Positions 9,155 through 17,672 of a DNA stretch of 64,000 bases are shown piece by piece. Positions within the stretch are counted from its first letter, which is position 1. The number at the start of each line of letters is the position of its first letter. The stretch comes from Streptomyces sp. NBC_01244 (GTDB lineage: Bacteria > Actinomycetota > Actinomycetes > Streptomycetales > Streptomycetaceae), in the NCBI RefSeq assembly GCF_035987325.1, contig NZ_CP108488.1:8308001-8372000 (forward strand), written 5' to 3'. The notes beneath the pieces are model-generated. The model was given only the letters and a program-made list of their open reading frames with translations, was not told the origin of the DNA and searched no databases. The translations under genes and the position numbers were made by a program.

Positions 9155-11053
9155 ATGGCCAGTACCGCCGTCCACAGGCCAACGGCTCACCCGACCGCAG
9201 TGAGGTCACCCGCCGCCGGTACGAGCCTCGCCCGGGCAGCCTGGGTGCTGATGATCCTCATATTGGCGTTCGCCGTCCTTCCCGCCGCGGTGCAGCCCAC
9301 AGCTGCCAGGGCCGACAACCCGATCGTGCAGCACGTCTACACCGCCGACCCTGCCCCGCTGGTGCACGACGGGCGGGTCTACCTCTACACCGGGCACGAC
9401 GAGGACGGCTCCACCTCCTCCTTCGTGATGAATGACTGGCGCGTGTGGTCCTCCGCCGACATGGTCAACTGGACCGACCACGGCTCACCGCTCAGCCTGA
9501 ACACCTTCAGCTGGGCGGGCGCCAACGCGTGGGCGGGCCAGGCCGTCGAACGGGACGGCAAGTTCTACTGGTACGTGCCGGTGTCGGTCCGGGCGACCGG
9601 CCAATTCGCCATCGGCGTGGCGGTGTCGGACAGCCCCACCGGCCCGTTCCGGGACGCCCTCGGCCACCCGCTGGTGGAGAACAGTGAGATCGACCCGACC
9701 GTCTTCATCGACGACGGCGGCCAGGCCTACCTGTACTGGGGCAACCCGAACCTTTGGTACGTCAAGCTGAACGCGGACATGACGTCCTACGCAGGCAGCC
9801 CCGTCAGAATTCCGCTCACCACCGAGGGCTTCGGGTCCCGCACCGACAACCCCGACCGTCCCACGCTGTACGAAGAAGCACCATGGGTCTACAAGCGGAA
9901 CGGCCTGTACTACATGGTGTATGCCGCCAAGTGCTGCTCGGAGTTCATCGCCTACTCCACGGCACCCAGCCCGACCGGACCGTGGACCTACCGTGGAACA
10001 GTCATGCCCGCCCAGGGCAACAGCTTCACCAACCACGCGGGCATCGTGGACTTTCAGGGCAACTCGTATTTCTTCTATCACAACGGCGCCCTCCCGGGCG
10101 GCGGCGGCTTCACCCGCTCGGTCGCAGTGGAGAAGTTTTCCTACAACGCTGACGGAACGATCCCGACGATCAATATGACGACGGCCGGGGCGCCGCAGGC
10201 CGGCACGCTCGATCCTTATGTCCGCCAGGAAGCCGAGTCCATCGCGTGGGGCGGCGGCATCGAAACCGAACCCTCCAGCGAGGGCGGGATGAACATCAGC
10301 TGGATTGAAAACGGCGATTACATCAAGGTCAAGGGCGTAGCATTCGGCGCCGGTGCCGGCTCGTTCACCGCCAGGGTGGCCTCAAACACCAGCGGCGGCC
10401 GAGTTGAGCTGCACCTGGACAGTGCTACTGGGCCGACGGTCGGGACATGCACGGTGTCGGGCACCGGAGGCTGGCAGACCTGGAGCACGGTCTCGTGCCC
10501 TGTTACCGGTGCGACCGGGACCCACGATCTGTACCTGAGCTTCGCCGGTGGCAGCGGGTACTTGTTCAATATGAACTGGTGGCAGTTCACCACCGGCCAG
10601 TCCGCCTTCTCGTCAACCGCCGTCGCCCAGCACAGCGGGCACTGCCTGGACGACCCCAACCAGAGCACCACCGACGGCACTCAGTACCGGCAGTACACCT
10701 GCGGCGCCGGTGAGGAGCAGCGGTTCGACTTCCGTCCGGTGCAAGGGGTGGCGGACACCTACTCCCTGGTGAACCGCCACAGCGGCAAGTGCCTCGACAT
10801 CCGCGGTGTCTCCACCGCCGACGGTGAGGCGGTCCATCAGTGGACCTGCCGCGGCGGCACGAACCAGCAGTTCACGCTGCGGCATGTCGCCGCCAACGAC
10901 TACCAGCTCGTCGCGGTGCACAGCGGCAAGTGCGTGGACGTCGGCGGGATCTCCACCGCCGTCGGAGCATTGGTCCACCAATGGACCTGTGACTCCGCCG
11001 GCGCCCTGGCCACCAAGAAGAACCAGGTCTGGCGCCTGACCGGCAAGAGCTGA
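9155..11053 (+). CDS. secreted GH43 arabinoxylan-active enzyme with CBM6 and ricin-type lectin modules
   Basis: A secreted glycoside hydrolase of family 43 that probably removes arabinofuranosyl side chains from arabinoxylan or acts on xylan. A signal peptide runs to about residue 52 (hydrophobic AAWVLMILILAFAVLPAAV, then ARA-D). The five-bladed catalytic domain spans about 55-345. It has the base aspartate in TADPAP, the second aspartate in SEIDPTVF and the acid glutamate in YEEAPWVY. A CBM6-like beta-sandwich follows at about 350-480 (QEAESIAWGGG to MNWWQF). A ricin-type trefoil with repeated HSGKCLD and QQF motifs closes the protein (about 490-632). AGGAAGG lies nine bases before the ATG. 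It is the first of four arabinan/xylan genes bracketed by LacI-type palindromes. The exact linkage specificity is not readable. Confidence 0.88.
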   Translation: MASTAVHRPTAHPTAVRSPAAGTSLARAAWVLMILILAFAVLPAAVQPTAARADNPIVQHVYTADPAPLVHDGRVYLYTGHDEDGSTSSFVMNDWRVWSSADMVNWTDHGSPLSLNTFSWAGANAWAGQAVERDGKFYWYVPVSVRATGQFAIGVAVSDSPTGPFRDALGHPLVENSEIDPTVFIDDGGQAYLYWGNPNLWYVKLNADMTSYAGSPVRIPLTTEGFGSRTDNPDRPTLYEEAPWVYKRNGLYYMVYAAKCCSEFIAYSTAPSPTGPWTYRGTVMPAQGNSFTNHAGIVDFQGNSYFFYHNGALPGGGGFTRSVAVEKFSYNADGTIPTINMTTAGAPQAGTLDPYVRQEAESIAWGGGIETEPSSEGGMNISWIENGDYIKVKGVAFGAGAGSFTARVASNTSGGRVELHLDSATGPTVGTCTVSGTGGWQTWSTVSCPVTGATGTHDLYLSFAGGSGYLFNMNWWQFTTGQSAFSSTAVAQHSGHCLDDPNQSTTDGTQYRQYTCGAGEEQRFDFRPVQGVADTYSLVNRHSGKCLDIRGVSTADGEAVHQWTCRGGTNQQFTLRHVAANDYQLVAVHSGKCVDVGGISTAVGALVHQWTCDSAGALATKKNQVWRLTGKS

Positions 11054-11083
11054 ACCAAGTGCCTTGGTGCTCGCCCTTGGAAA

Positions 11084-11097
11084 TGTTAGCGCTAATA
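11084..11097. promoter_or_regulatory. LacI-family operator, imperfect (TGTTAGCGCTAATA)
   Basis: The central TTAGCGCTAA at 11086-11095 is a perfect palindrome shared with the sites at 8775 and 17337; the outer bases depart from symmetry. It lies 43 bp upstream of the second GH43 gene, in the 86-bp gap after the first, so the second gene may have its own regulated promoter. Confidence 0.65.
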
Positions 11098-11139
11098 CTT
11101 CAGCTCTCGTCCCCCCACGCGTGAGGAAGCTGATCTCGT

Positions 11140-13218
11140 ATGTCCTGGCTCCAACACCCCCACAGCCGCCGGAAAGTCATGGCGGCCTCCGTCGGCCTGG
11201 TCGCGGGCACCACGCTGCCGGCGATGGGCGCGAGCGCGGCGGCGGCCACGACGGCCCAGCAGGAGCGGTTCACCAACCCGGTGATCTGGCAGGACTTCGC
11301 CGACCTCGAGGTCATCCGCGTCGGCGACGCCTACTACTACACCGGCTCGACCATGCACTTCTCGCCGGGCGCGCCCGTCCTACGCTCCTACGACCTGGTC
11401 AACTGGGAGTTCATCGGCCACTCGGTGCCGGTCCTCGACTTCGGCGACGCGTACGACCTCAACGGCGGACGGGCGTACGTCCAGGGCATCTATGCGTCCT
11501 CGATGCGCCACCGCCCCAGCGACGGGACGTTCTACTGGCTGGGCCAGATCGGCGGGCAGCGGTCGTACGTATACAGAGCCACCAACGCGGCGGGCCCCTG
11601 GACCCGGCACGCCGAGATCGGCAGCAATTACTACGACGCGGGACTGCTCTTCGACGACGACGGCACCCCATACGTGGCGTACGGCGCCAACGAGATCCGC
11701 GTCGCGCAGCTCTCCCCGGACATGCGCACCGAGGTCAGGTCCGAGCACGTGCTCACCAAGCCCGACGAGATCCACTATATGGAGGGCTCCCGCTTCTACA
11801 AGATCAACGGGAACTACTACATCTTCGTCACCCGTCCGCCCAACGGCCAGTACATCTGGAAATCCACATCAGGCCCCTTCGGCCCGTACAGGATGAGGGA
11901 GGTGCTGTTGGACCTGCCGGGCCCGATCCCCGGCGGCGGCATACCGCACCAGGGCTCGCTGGTCGACACCTCGAACGGCGACTGGTACTACATGGGCTTC
12001 ATCGACGCCTATCCCGGCGGCCGCGTCCCCGCCCTGGCCCCGGTCACCTGGAACGCCGAGGGCTGGCCCGAGCTCCAGACCGTCAACGGCACGTGGGGCG
12101 AGACATACCCCTACCCGGTCACCCCGCACCCGCTCCCGCCGATGACCGGCGCCGACACCTTCCAGGGAACGGCGCTGGCGCCCTACTGGGAGTGGAACCA
12201 CAACCCCGACACCGCCGCGTTCACCGTCAACAACGGGCTCACCCTCAGGACCGCCACCGTCACCGACGACCTCTACAGCGCCCGTAACACCCTCACCCGC
12301 CGCATCCAGGGCCCCGCCTCCACCGCGACCGTCGTGCTCGACTGCTCCGGGATGGCGGACGGCGACCGGGCCGGGCTGGCGATGCTGCGGGACTCCTCCG
12401 CCTGGATCGGCGTCACGCGGCAGGGCGGCGTCAGCAGGCTGGTGGTGTTCGACGGCCTGACCATGGACGCCGGCTGGAACACCAGCAGCACCGGCACCGA
12501 GCAGGCCCGCGCCGACCTCCCCGCGTCCGGCAGCCGCGTCTGGCTGCGCGCCGCCGCCGACATCAGCCCGGGGCCGGGCCGTCAGGCGACGTTCTCCTAC
12601 AGCACCGACGGCACCACCTTCACCCGGCTCGGCCCGGCCTTCACCATGAGCGAGAGGCCTCATTTCTTCATGGGCTACCGCTTCGCCGTCTTCAACCATG
12701 CCACCCGGGCCCTCGGCGGCGAAGTGCTGGTGGAACGCTTCGAGTTGCGCGCGCACGCGCCGGCGGCCCCTGTGGACACCAACGCCTGGTACGTCATGGT
12801 CAACCGCAACAGCGGCAAGGCACTGGACGTGGCGGGCGTGAGCTCCGCGGACGGCGCCGCCCTCACGCAGTGGGCCCGGTACGACGGGCCCAACCAGCAG
12901 TTCCAGTTCGTGGACTCCGGTGGCGGCTACTACCAGTTGAAGGCGAGGCACTCCGGCAAGCTGCTGGACGTCTCCGGCTGGTCGACGGCCGACAACGCCG
13001 CCATCCACAAGTGGAGCGACCACGGTGGCGTGAACCAGCAGTTCCGGTTGGTGGACTCACCGGACGGATACGTCCGGTTGATCAACCGCAACAGCGGGAA
13101 GGCCGTCGAGGTACCGGGCTTCTCCTCCGCCGACGGGACCGGCATCGTCCAGTATTCGGACTGGGGCGGCGTGAACCAGCAGTGGAAGCTCGTCCGCGTC
13201 TCGGCAAAAGATGTTTGA
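11140..13218 (+). CDS. secreted GH43 beta-xylosidase/arabinofuranosidase with GH43 C2 and ricin-type modules
   Basis: A second extracellular family 43 enzyme. A Tat-type signal is suggested by SRRKVMAASVGLVAG at residues 9-23, followed by an AlaAla-rich cleavage region. The catalytic domain (about 45-335) begins FTNPVIWQDFADLEVI with the base aspartate. It continues with YDAGLLFDDDG and ends with the acid glutamate in HYMEGSRFYKING. A concanavalin-like C2 domain typical of beta-xylosidases follows at about 345-545. A ricin-type module with three NSGKALD/HSGKLLD-like repeats closes the 692-residue protein. GAGGAAG stands about ten bases before the ATG. It probably works outside the cell with the enzyme upstream on arabinoxylan. 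Xylosidase versus arabinofuranosidase activity is not resolved by sequence. Confidence 0.87.
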   Translation: MSWLQHPHSRRKVMAASVGLVAGTTLPAMGASAAAATTAQQERFTNPVIWQDFADLEVIRVGDAYYYTGSTMHFSPGAPVLRSYDLVNWEFIGHSVPVLDFGDAYDLNGGRAYVQGIYASSMRHRPSDGTFYWLGQIGGQRSYVYRATNAAGPWTRHAEIGSNYYDAGLLFDDDGTPYVAYGANEIRVAQLSPDMRTEVRSEHVLTKPDEIHYMEGSRFYKINGNYYIFVTRPPNGQYIWKSTSGPFGPYRMREVLLDLPGPIPGGGIPHQGSLVDTSNGDWYYMGFIDAYPGGRVPALAPVTWNAEGWPELQTVNGTWGETYPYPVTPHPLPPMTGADTFQGTALAPYWEWNHNPDTAAFTVNNGLTLRTATVTDDLYSARNTLTRRIQGPASTATVVLDCSGMADGDRAGLAMLRDSSAWIGVTRQGGVSRLVVFDGLTMDAGWNTSSTGTEQARADLPASGSRVWLRAAADISPGPGRQATFSYSTDGTTFTRLGPAFTMSERPHFFMGYRFAVFNHATRALGGEVLVERFELRAHAPAAPVDTNAWYVMVNRNSGKALDVAGVSSADGAALTQWARYDGPNQQFQFVDSGGGYYQLKARHSGKLLDVSGWSTADNAAIHKWSDHGGVNQQFRLVDSPDGYVRLINRNSGKAVEVPGFSSADGTGIVQYSDWGGVNQQWKLVRVSAKDV

Positions 13219-13325
13219 AACGGCAACCTTTCCGCTCCGGCCGGCCACTTAGGGGTGTACCGACGAGGGCGAGCCGTGATCAGCGGCCCTACACCCTCTG
13301 TGTCAACACCCGATCGGAGCCCCAC

Positions 13326-15107
13326 ATGTCACCAGGCAACCCGAGATCCCCCGAGCAGCCGATGCCTCGGGATCGCACGCCCCGCCGTAGCCGGATGCTC
13401 CGGCATGTGGTCGTGGGGGCGGTGGCGGTGCTCGCCGCCTCGGCCGGTGTCGGCGCCCTGGCGCCCAGCGCGGGCGCCGCGCCGACCGTCCGCATCCGTG
13501 TGGATGCCGGTACCTCCTTGGGCACGGTGCCCAGCAGCGGTGTCGGCCTCAACACGGGCGTCGGCGACGAGCACATGGGGGACCCCAAGGTGACATCGCT
13601 GATGAAGGCCGCGGGAGTTCGGCAGCTGCGCTTTCCCGGCGGCTCCGGCGCGGACGACTACCACTGGAAGACCCACACCATGGGCAACGGCGGCTGGATC
13701 GTACCCAACACCAATTTCGACCGCTTCATGGCCACCGCGAAGAAGGTCGGCGCCCAGCCGATCCTGACCGCGAACTACGGTTCCGGCACCCCCCAGGAGG
13801 CCGCCGACTGGGTCAAGTACGCCAACGTCGACAAAGGTTACGGCGTGAAGTACTGGGAGATCGGCAACGAGGTCTACGGCAACGGGCACTACGGCAACGG
13901 CAAGGGCTGGGAAACCGACACGCACGCCGACAAGAGCCCGAAGGAGTACGGAAAGAATCTGGTCGCCTACTCGAAGGCGATGAAGGCCGTGGACCCGAAG
14001 GTGAAGATCGGAGCGGTGCTCACCACCCCCGGCTTCTGGCCGGACGCGGAGAAGGCTCCCGGTGACAGCGCCGACTGGAACAACACGGTGCTCTCCATCG
14101 CGGGAGGCTCGATCGACTTCGTCATCGTCCACTGGTATCCGGGCGGCACCACCACGGCCGACCTGCTGAACACCCCCTCCCGGATCGCCGGTGTCACCTC
14201 CTCGCTGCGCTCGCTGATCGCCAAGTACGCAGGCTCGCGCGCCGCTTCGGTGGAGGTCGCGGTCACCGAGACCGACACCGTCTTCTCGCCCGTCTTGACC
14301 AGCCAGGCCGCAGCCCTGTTTGCGCCGGACACCTACATGACTTGGTTCGAGCAAGGCGCCACCCACGTGGACTGGTGGAACCTGCACAACGGCTCGGGCG
14401 ACGCACCCACCACCGTCAACGGTGAGACCGACTACCAGGACGGGGGCATTCTTTCCGCTGGAACCTGCGCCGGGGGGAAGTGCGAACCGCCGCGCGACAC
14501 GCCCTTCCCCACCTACTGGGGCATCCGCTCGCTGACCGCACTGGCGCAGCCTGGCGACACCATGGTCAGGTCGTCCTCGGGCAACTCGTCGGTCACTGTG
14601 CACGCGGTGCGGAGCAGCAACGGCGGGCTGAACGTCATGCTGACCAACAAGAGCCCGCAGAACGCGGCGCAGGTGTCGCTCTCGTACGCCGGGTTCACCC
14701 CGGCCACAGGGGCGGTCAAGACCGTTTCGTATGCCAAGGGAGGCACCGCCCTGACGACGGCGGAGCGGGGCACGGCGGTCGCACAGACGCTGGCGCCCTA
14801 CTCGATCACGACTCTTCAGCTGAAGCCCGCGTCGGGGACCGCTGGCGCTGACAAGCCGTTGCCGGCCCCCAGGCCGACCGCCGTCACGCCGGTCGTCTCC
14901 GCCTCCGGCACGACCGGCACCCGTGCGCAGGGGGAGCGCGGCGTACCCGTCGGCCGGCCGACCCCGAGCAGCACGTCCGGCGACCTGGCTTCCACCGGGG
15001 TGAGCAACACCATCACCTACAGCGCCCTCGGTGGCCTGCTGGTCATCGCCGCCGGCAGCGTGCTGGTGCTTCGCGGACGTCGCCGCGGGGCTTTGCGCGG
15101 GAAGTGA
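13326..15107 (+). CDS. sortase-anchored GH51-like alpha-L-arabinofuranosidase (LASTG signal)
   Basis: A secreted clan GH-A glycosidase resembling family 51 arabinofuranosidases, which release terminal arabinose. A signal peptide covers about residues 24-52. The catalytic barrel shows LRFPGGSGADDYHW (about 101-114), the acid/base pair in YWEIGNE (Asn181-Glu182) and a probable nucleophile in AVTETDTVF (Glu314). The C-terminus is a wall-sorting signal: LASTG at 554-558, a hydrophobic helix and GRRRG, matching the LAxTG preference known for Streptomyces class E sortases. It should therefore be covalently held on the cell wall, unlike the soluble GH43 enzymes beside it. The ATG at 13326 has GGAG seven bases upstream; an open frame further upstream overlaps the preceding gene and is rejected. 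Confidence 0.85.
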   Translation: MSPGNPRSPEQPMPRDRTPRRSRMLRHVVVGAVAVLAASAGVGALAPSAGAAPTVRIRVDAGTSLGTVPSSGVGLNTGVGDEHMGDPKVTSLMKAAGVRQLRFPGGSGADDYHWKTHTMGNGGWIVPNTNFDRFMATAKKVGAQPILTANYGSGTPQEAADWVKYANVDKGYGVKYWEIGNEVYGNGHYGNGKGWETDTHADKSPKEYGKNLVAYSKAMKAVDPKVKIGAVLTTPGFWPDAEKAPGDSADWNNTVLSIAGGSIDFVIVHWYPGGTTTADLLNTPSRIAGVTSSLRSLIAKYAGSRAASVEVAVTETDTVFSPVLTSQAAALFAPDTYMTWFEQGATHVDWWNLHNGSGDAPTTVNGETDYQDGGILSAGTCAGGKCEPPRDTPFPTYWGIRSLTALAQPGDTMVRSSSGNSSVTVHAVRSSNGGLNVMLTNKSPQNAAQVSLSYAGFTPATGAVKTVSYAKGGTALTTAERGTAVAQTLAPYSITTLQLKPASGTAGADKPLPAPRPTAVTPVVSASGTTGTRAQGERGVPVGRPTPSSTSGDLASTGVSNTITYSALGGLLVIAAGSVLVLRGRRRGALRGK

Positions 15108-15117
15108 GACCGCGTGA

Positions 15118-15537
15118 GTGACCGACGGCCCGGCAGCAACGCCACCCACCCGAGGCGCGCGCCGGGCCGTCGGCCTCCGTGCCGGCGTCGGCGGTCAGGT
15201 AACAAACAAGGCCGGGGTCGTTGACCTGGACCTGGCCTACCTCGGCACCGGTGCCGGCCCGTGGGGTGGCCCGCAGGCGGCTGCGTTCCGGGCCACTGTG
15301 GAACTGCCGCGTGAGGACTTCGCGATCTTCGGGGACCTGGCGGTGTTGCCCGCCTGGCGGGGGCAGGGCATCGAACGGCGACTCCACGACGCCGTTCTGA
15401 CCTTCCGGGACGAGAACGGGTCGGTGCTGTTCGCAGACTCCACCGATGCCACCATGCGGGGCATCTACCGGAACTGGCGCTACGTCTGGCGCACCGCAGG
15501 AGGCAGCGCCGATCGCTGCGCCCCGCCCCGCTGCTGA
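15118..15537 (+). pseudogene. GNAT acetyltransferase fragment
   Basis: The C-terminal two thirds read like the acetyl-CoA-binding core of a GNAT acetyltransferase (FGDLAVLPAWRGQGIERRLH, where RGQGI is motif A, then GSVLFADSTDATMRGIYRNW). The first ~40 residues look like unrelated read-through, and the usual beta-1/alpha-1 opening is missing. It begins ten bases after the arabinofuranosidase stop with no clear ribosome site. I regard it as a truncated remnant, though a short divergent GNAT protein cannot be excluded. Confidence 0.5.
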
Positions 15538-15651
15538 TCTCCGGCCTTGTGCAGACCGGTAGCGCCGCCCCGGACACGTCCGTGGGCGCCACCTGCCCCA
15601 CCGCGTACGGTCGACGGGCCCGTCCGGGTCGATCTCGCCACGGACACCGCC

Positions 15652-15684
15652 TGGGTCCCTTCGGGGTCACCCCGAAGGGACCCA
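15652..15684. terminator. bidirectional hairpin terminator
   Basis: A perfect 15-bp stem (core GGGTCCCTTCGGGG and its complement) closes a three-base loop. It lies between the plus-strand GNAT fragment and the minus-strand GH43-AbfB gene, which converge here. There is no T-run, as is common in streptomycetes. Confidence 0.7.
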
Positions 15685-15734
15685 AGCCGGCGTTTCCCAA
15701 CGGCCGTGAAGCCAAAGGCCCGAGCCGACCCCCG

Positions 15735-17135
15735 TCAGTAGCCGACGTGGAAGGTGGCGTCGGCCTTCTCCGTGGTGGTGGCGATCGGGTCGATGCGCAG
15801 GACGTAGCCGGTGTGCCGGATGTAATGCGTCGGGAAGTTGTGCGAACGGAAGGACGACCAGGAGGAGTCGGCCAGGCCGGCGGTCCTGTGGAACGTGGCG
15901 TCCGCGGCGAAGGTCGCGGTGCCGTCGTTCTCTTCCAGCCGCAGGTCGTAGTTGGAGTGCCGCAGGTAGCGGGTCGGGAAGTTGACCGACTGGAAGGACA
16001 CGCCCGCGCTGTCGGCCAGGCCGCGTACGAGCTTCCACTGCGAGTCGGTGTACGGGTCGAACGGGTAGACATCGATCCGGCCGACGGAGTTGGCATGACG
16101 GACGTAACGGGCGGGGTAGTTGTAGGACTTCAGCCGGTTCCAGGCGGGGCTGCCCCACTTCGCCACGAGGTTGTCGTACTCGGTCGTGGTGATCGTCGCG
16201 ATGGTGCAGTGCTTGGAGTTGAGGGGCTGGGTGTAGTCGCGCTGGTCCAGCGCGGTCCAGTTGCCGGCGGCGAGGTCGTTGCTCTGCCAGGCGTAGAAGA
16301 CGCCGTTCGGCGTGTAGGTGTCGCCCCACAGGTACCAGGATCCGGAGGTCAAGGACTTCACCAGGGTCGGCGCCTCGGTGCCGCCGTGGGCGGCCGCCGT
16401 GCTGAAGGGCGTGAAGCTGCCCGGCTGCAGGGTGGTCGACCGCGCGCCCACGAGGGCCTGGTCCCTCCCCCTGTAGTAGAGGTAGTTGACGCCGTTCACA
16501 CCCACGGCGAGGTTGCCGTCAATGATGTCGTAGCCGGGATCGAAGAAGACTTGCGGGGACGACACCGTCTGGAAGTCGGTTGTGTAGTTCACCATGATCA
16601 CGCCGTGGCCGCTGGCATTGACCGACGAGTAGATGATCCCGTACTCGCCGCGGCCGGCGTCCCAGAACGCCTCGGGTGCCCAGCTGTGGGTCACCATGTC
16701 GTGCAGCTTCAGCCGGCGGTAGCCGGTGAGGGTGCGCAGGTCCGCGGAGTCCCAGATGTGGATGTACTGGCTGTTGTAGCCCCAGTCGGTGCCCTTGAGG
16801 TCGGTGGCGAGGACGACGAAGGTGCCGTCCTGCTTGCGCATGATGAACGGATCACGCAGACCGCCCGCACCCGCGGTCGGGGTCACCACGGGGTTGTTCT
16901 GGTTGAGCGGCATCCAGCGCAGGCCGTCGGTGCTGACCGCCAGGTGCAGGCCGTAGTCGGCCTCCAGCATGGTCGCGGACTCGGTGAAGTAGCCCATGAC
17001 GTAGGCCGCGTCCGCGGCGTAGGCGGGTCGCGCGCCCAGGGCCAGCGTTCCGGAGAGGGCCAGCGGGACGGTGGCGGCCATACCGAGGAACAGGCGTCGC
17101 GACGGGTGGGGGCCGGGGCCGGTTGTTGCGGTCAT
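15735..17135 (-). CDS. secreted GH43-type arabinan hydrolase with AbfB (CBM42) module
   Basis: A third extracellular family 43-like enzyme, carried on the opposite strand. A Tat signal is clear: PSRRLFLG, a hydrophobic run and a cleavage region ending AYAADA. The catalytic domain (about 45-325) has the expected aspartate in GGLRDPFIM, WAPEAFWD, the second aspartate in YDIIDGNLAV and a glutamate in GGTEAPTLV. The C-terminal ~140 residues form an AbfB arabinose-binding trefoil with three similar copies of YPARYVRH, FPTRYLRH and FPTHYIRH. ATG 17135 is preceded by GGAG at five bases; a longer upstream frame lacks signal-peptide logic. A perfect LacI-type palindrome lies about 200 bp upstream at 17337. 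It probably degrades arabinan or arabinose-decorated polymers. Confidence 0.85.
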   Translation of the reverse strand: MTATTGPGPHPSRRLFLGMAATVPLALSGTLALGARPAYAADAAYVMGYFTESATMLEADYGLHLAVSTDGLRWMPLNQNNPVVTPTAGAGGLRDPFIMRKQDGTFVVLATDLKGTDWGYNSQYIHIWDSADLRTLTGYRRLKLHDMVTHSWAPEAFWDAGRGEYGIIYSSVNASGHGVIMVNYTTDFQTVSSPQVFFDPGYDIIDGNLAVGVNGVNYLYYRGRDQALVGARSTTLQPGSFTPFSTAAAHGGTEAPTLVKSLTSGSWYLWGDTYTPNGVFYAWQSNDLAAGNWTALDQRDYTQPLNSKHCTIATITTTEYDNLVAKWGSPAWNRLKSYNYPARYVRHANSVGRIDVYPFDPYTDSQWKLVRGLADSAGVSFQSVNFPTRYLRHSNYDLRLEENDGTATFAADATFHRTAGLADSSWSSFRSHNFPTHYIRHTGYVLRIDPIATTTEKADATFHVGY

Positions 17136-17336
17136 TTGCGCTCCAGGGTGCGTGGGGGGCGGGCGGCCGTTCTCGGCAGGCACGGCATGCACCGTCGCAG
17201 TGCTGGGCGGGGGCGCCCGGACCACGGCATGCAACGGGTCCCGCGGGTGGTCGCGGACGTTGCGTCCCGGGGCGGGAGGTTGCTGCCCGTTGCGTGGAGC
17301 CCAGCCCGTCGGGAGTGCGGGGACGGTGGAAGCAGG

Positions 17337-17362
17337 ATTGATTGTTAGCGCTAACAATCAAT
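17337..17362. promoter_or_regulatory. LacI-family operator, 26-bp perfect palindrome
   Basis: The longest of the three related sites: 26 bp of perfect dyad symmetry around TTGTTAGCGCTAACAA. It lies about 200 bp upstream of the minus-strand GH43-AbfB gene. Its identity with the site at 8775-8790 over 16 bp argues that one repressor controls both ends of the cluster. Confidence 0.78.
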
Positions 17363-17489
17363 TCAGCCAGGACGCGCGGTAGATGAGAGCGGCTCGGTGG
17401 CCATCACTATGGGTCTGCCCGAGTAGCGCGTCAAGGTCACGCGCAAGGTCGTCCCGCTGCCCGGCCGGGAAGCGCGGCCCGACCCGATC

Positions 17490-17672
17490 CGTCGTCCCGG
17501 ACGGGCGCGTCGGCCTCGACGAAGGCCAGCCGCCGGTTCATGCCGATGGCCGCAGCGTTGCCCGGGTGGTGGAAGGCCCGCATCCAGTGCACGCCGCGCG
17601 AAGCTGCTCGCCAGAAGCTTCATCGCCAGCGCGACGCCCCTCCCCAGGTGGCCGGCCGGCACTCCGTCTGCG
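17490..17672 (-). pseudogene. GNAT acetyltransferase C-terminal remnant, frameshifted
   Basis: The minus strand reads GHLGRGVALAMKLLASSFA in one frame, resembling the acetyl-CoA-binding motif of GNAT enzymes. It continues in another frame as GVHWMRAFHHPGNAAAIGMN followed by RRLAFVEAD, the usual later helix and strand. One base must be gained or lost where the two join. No N-terminal half is found. It lies just downstream of the quinone oxidoreductase gene. Confidence 0.5.
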
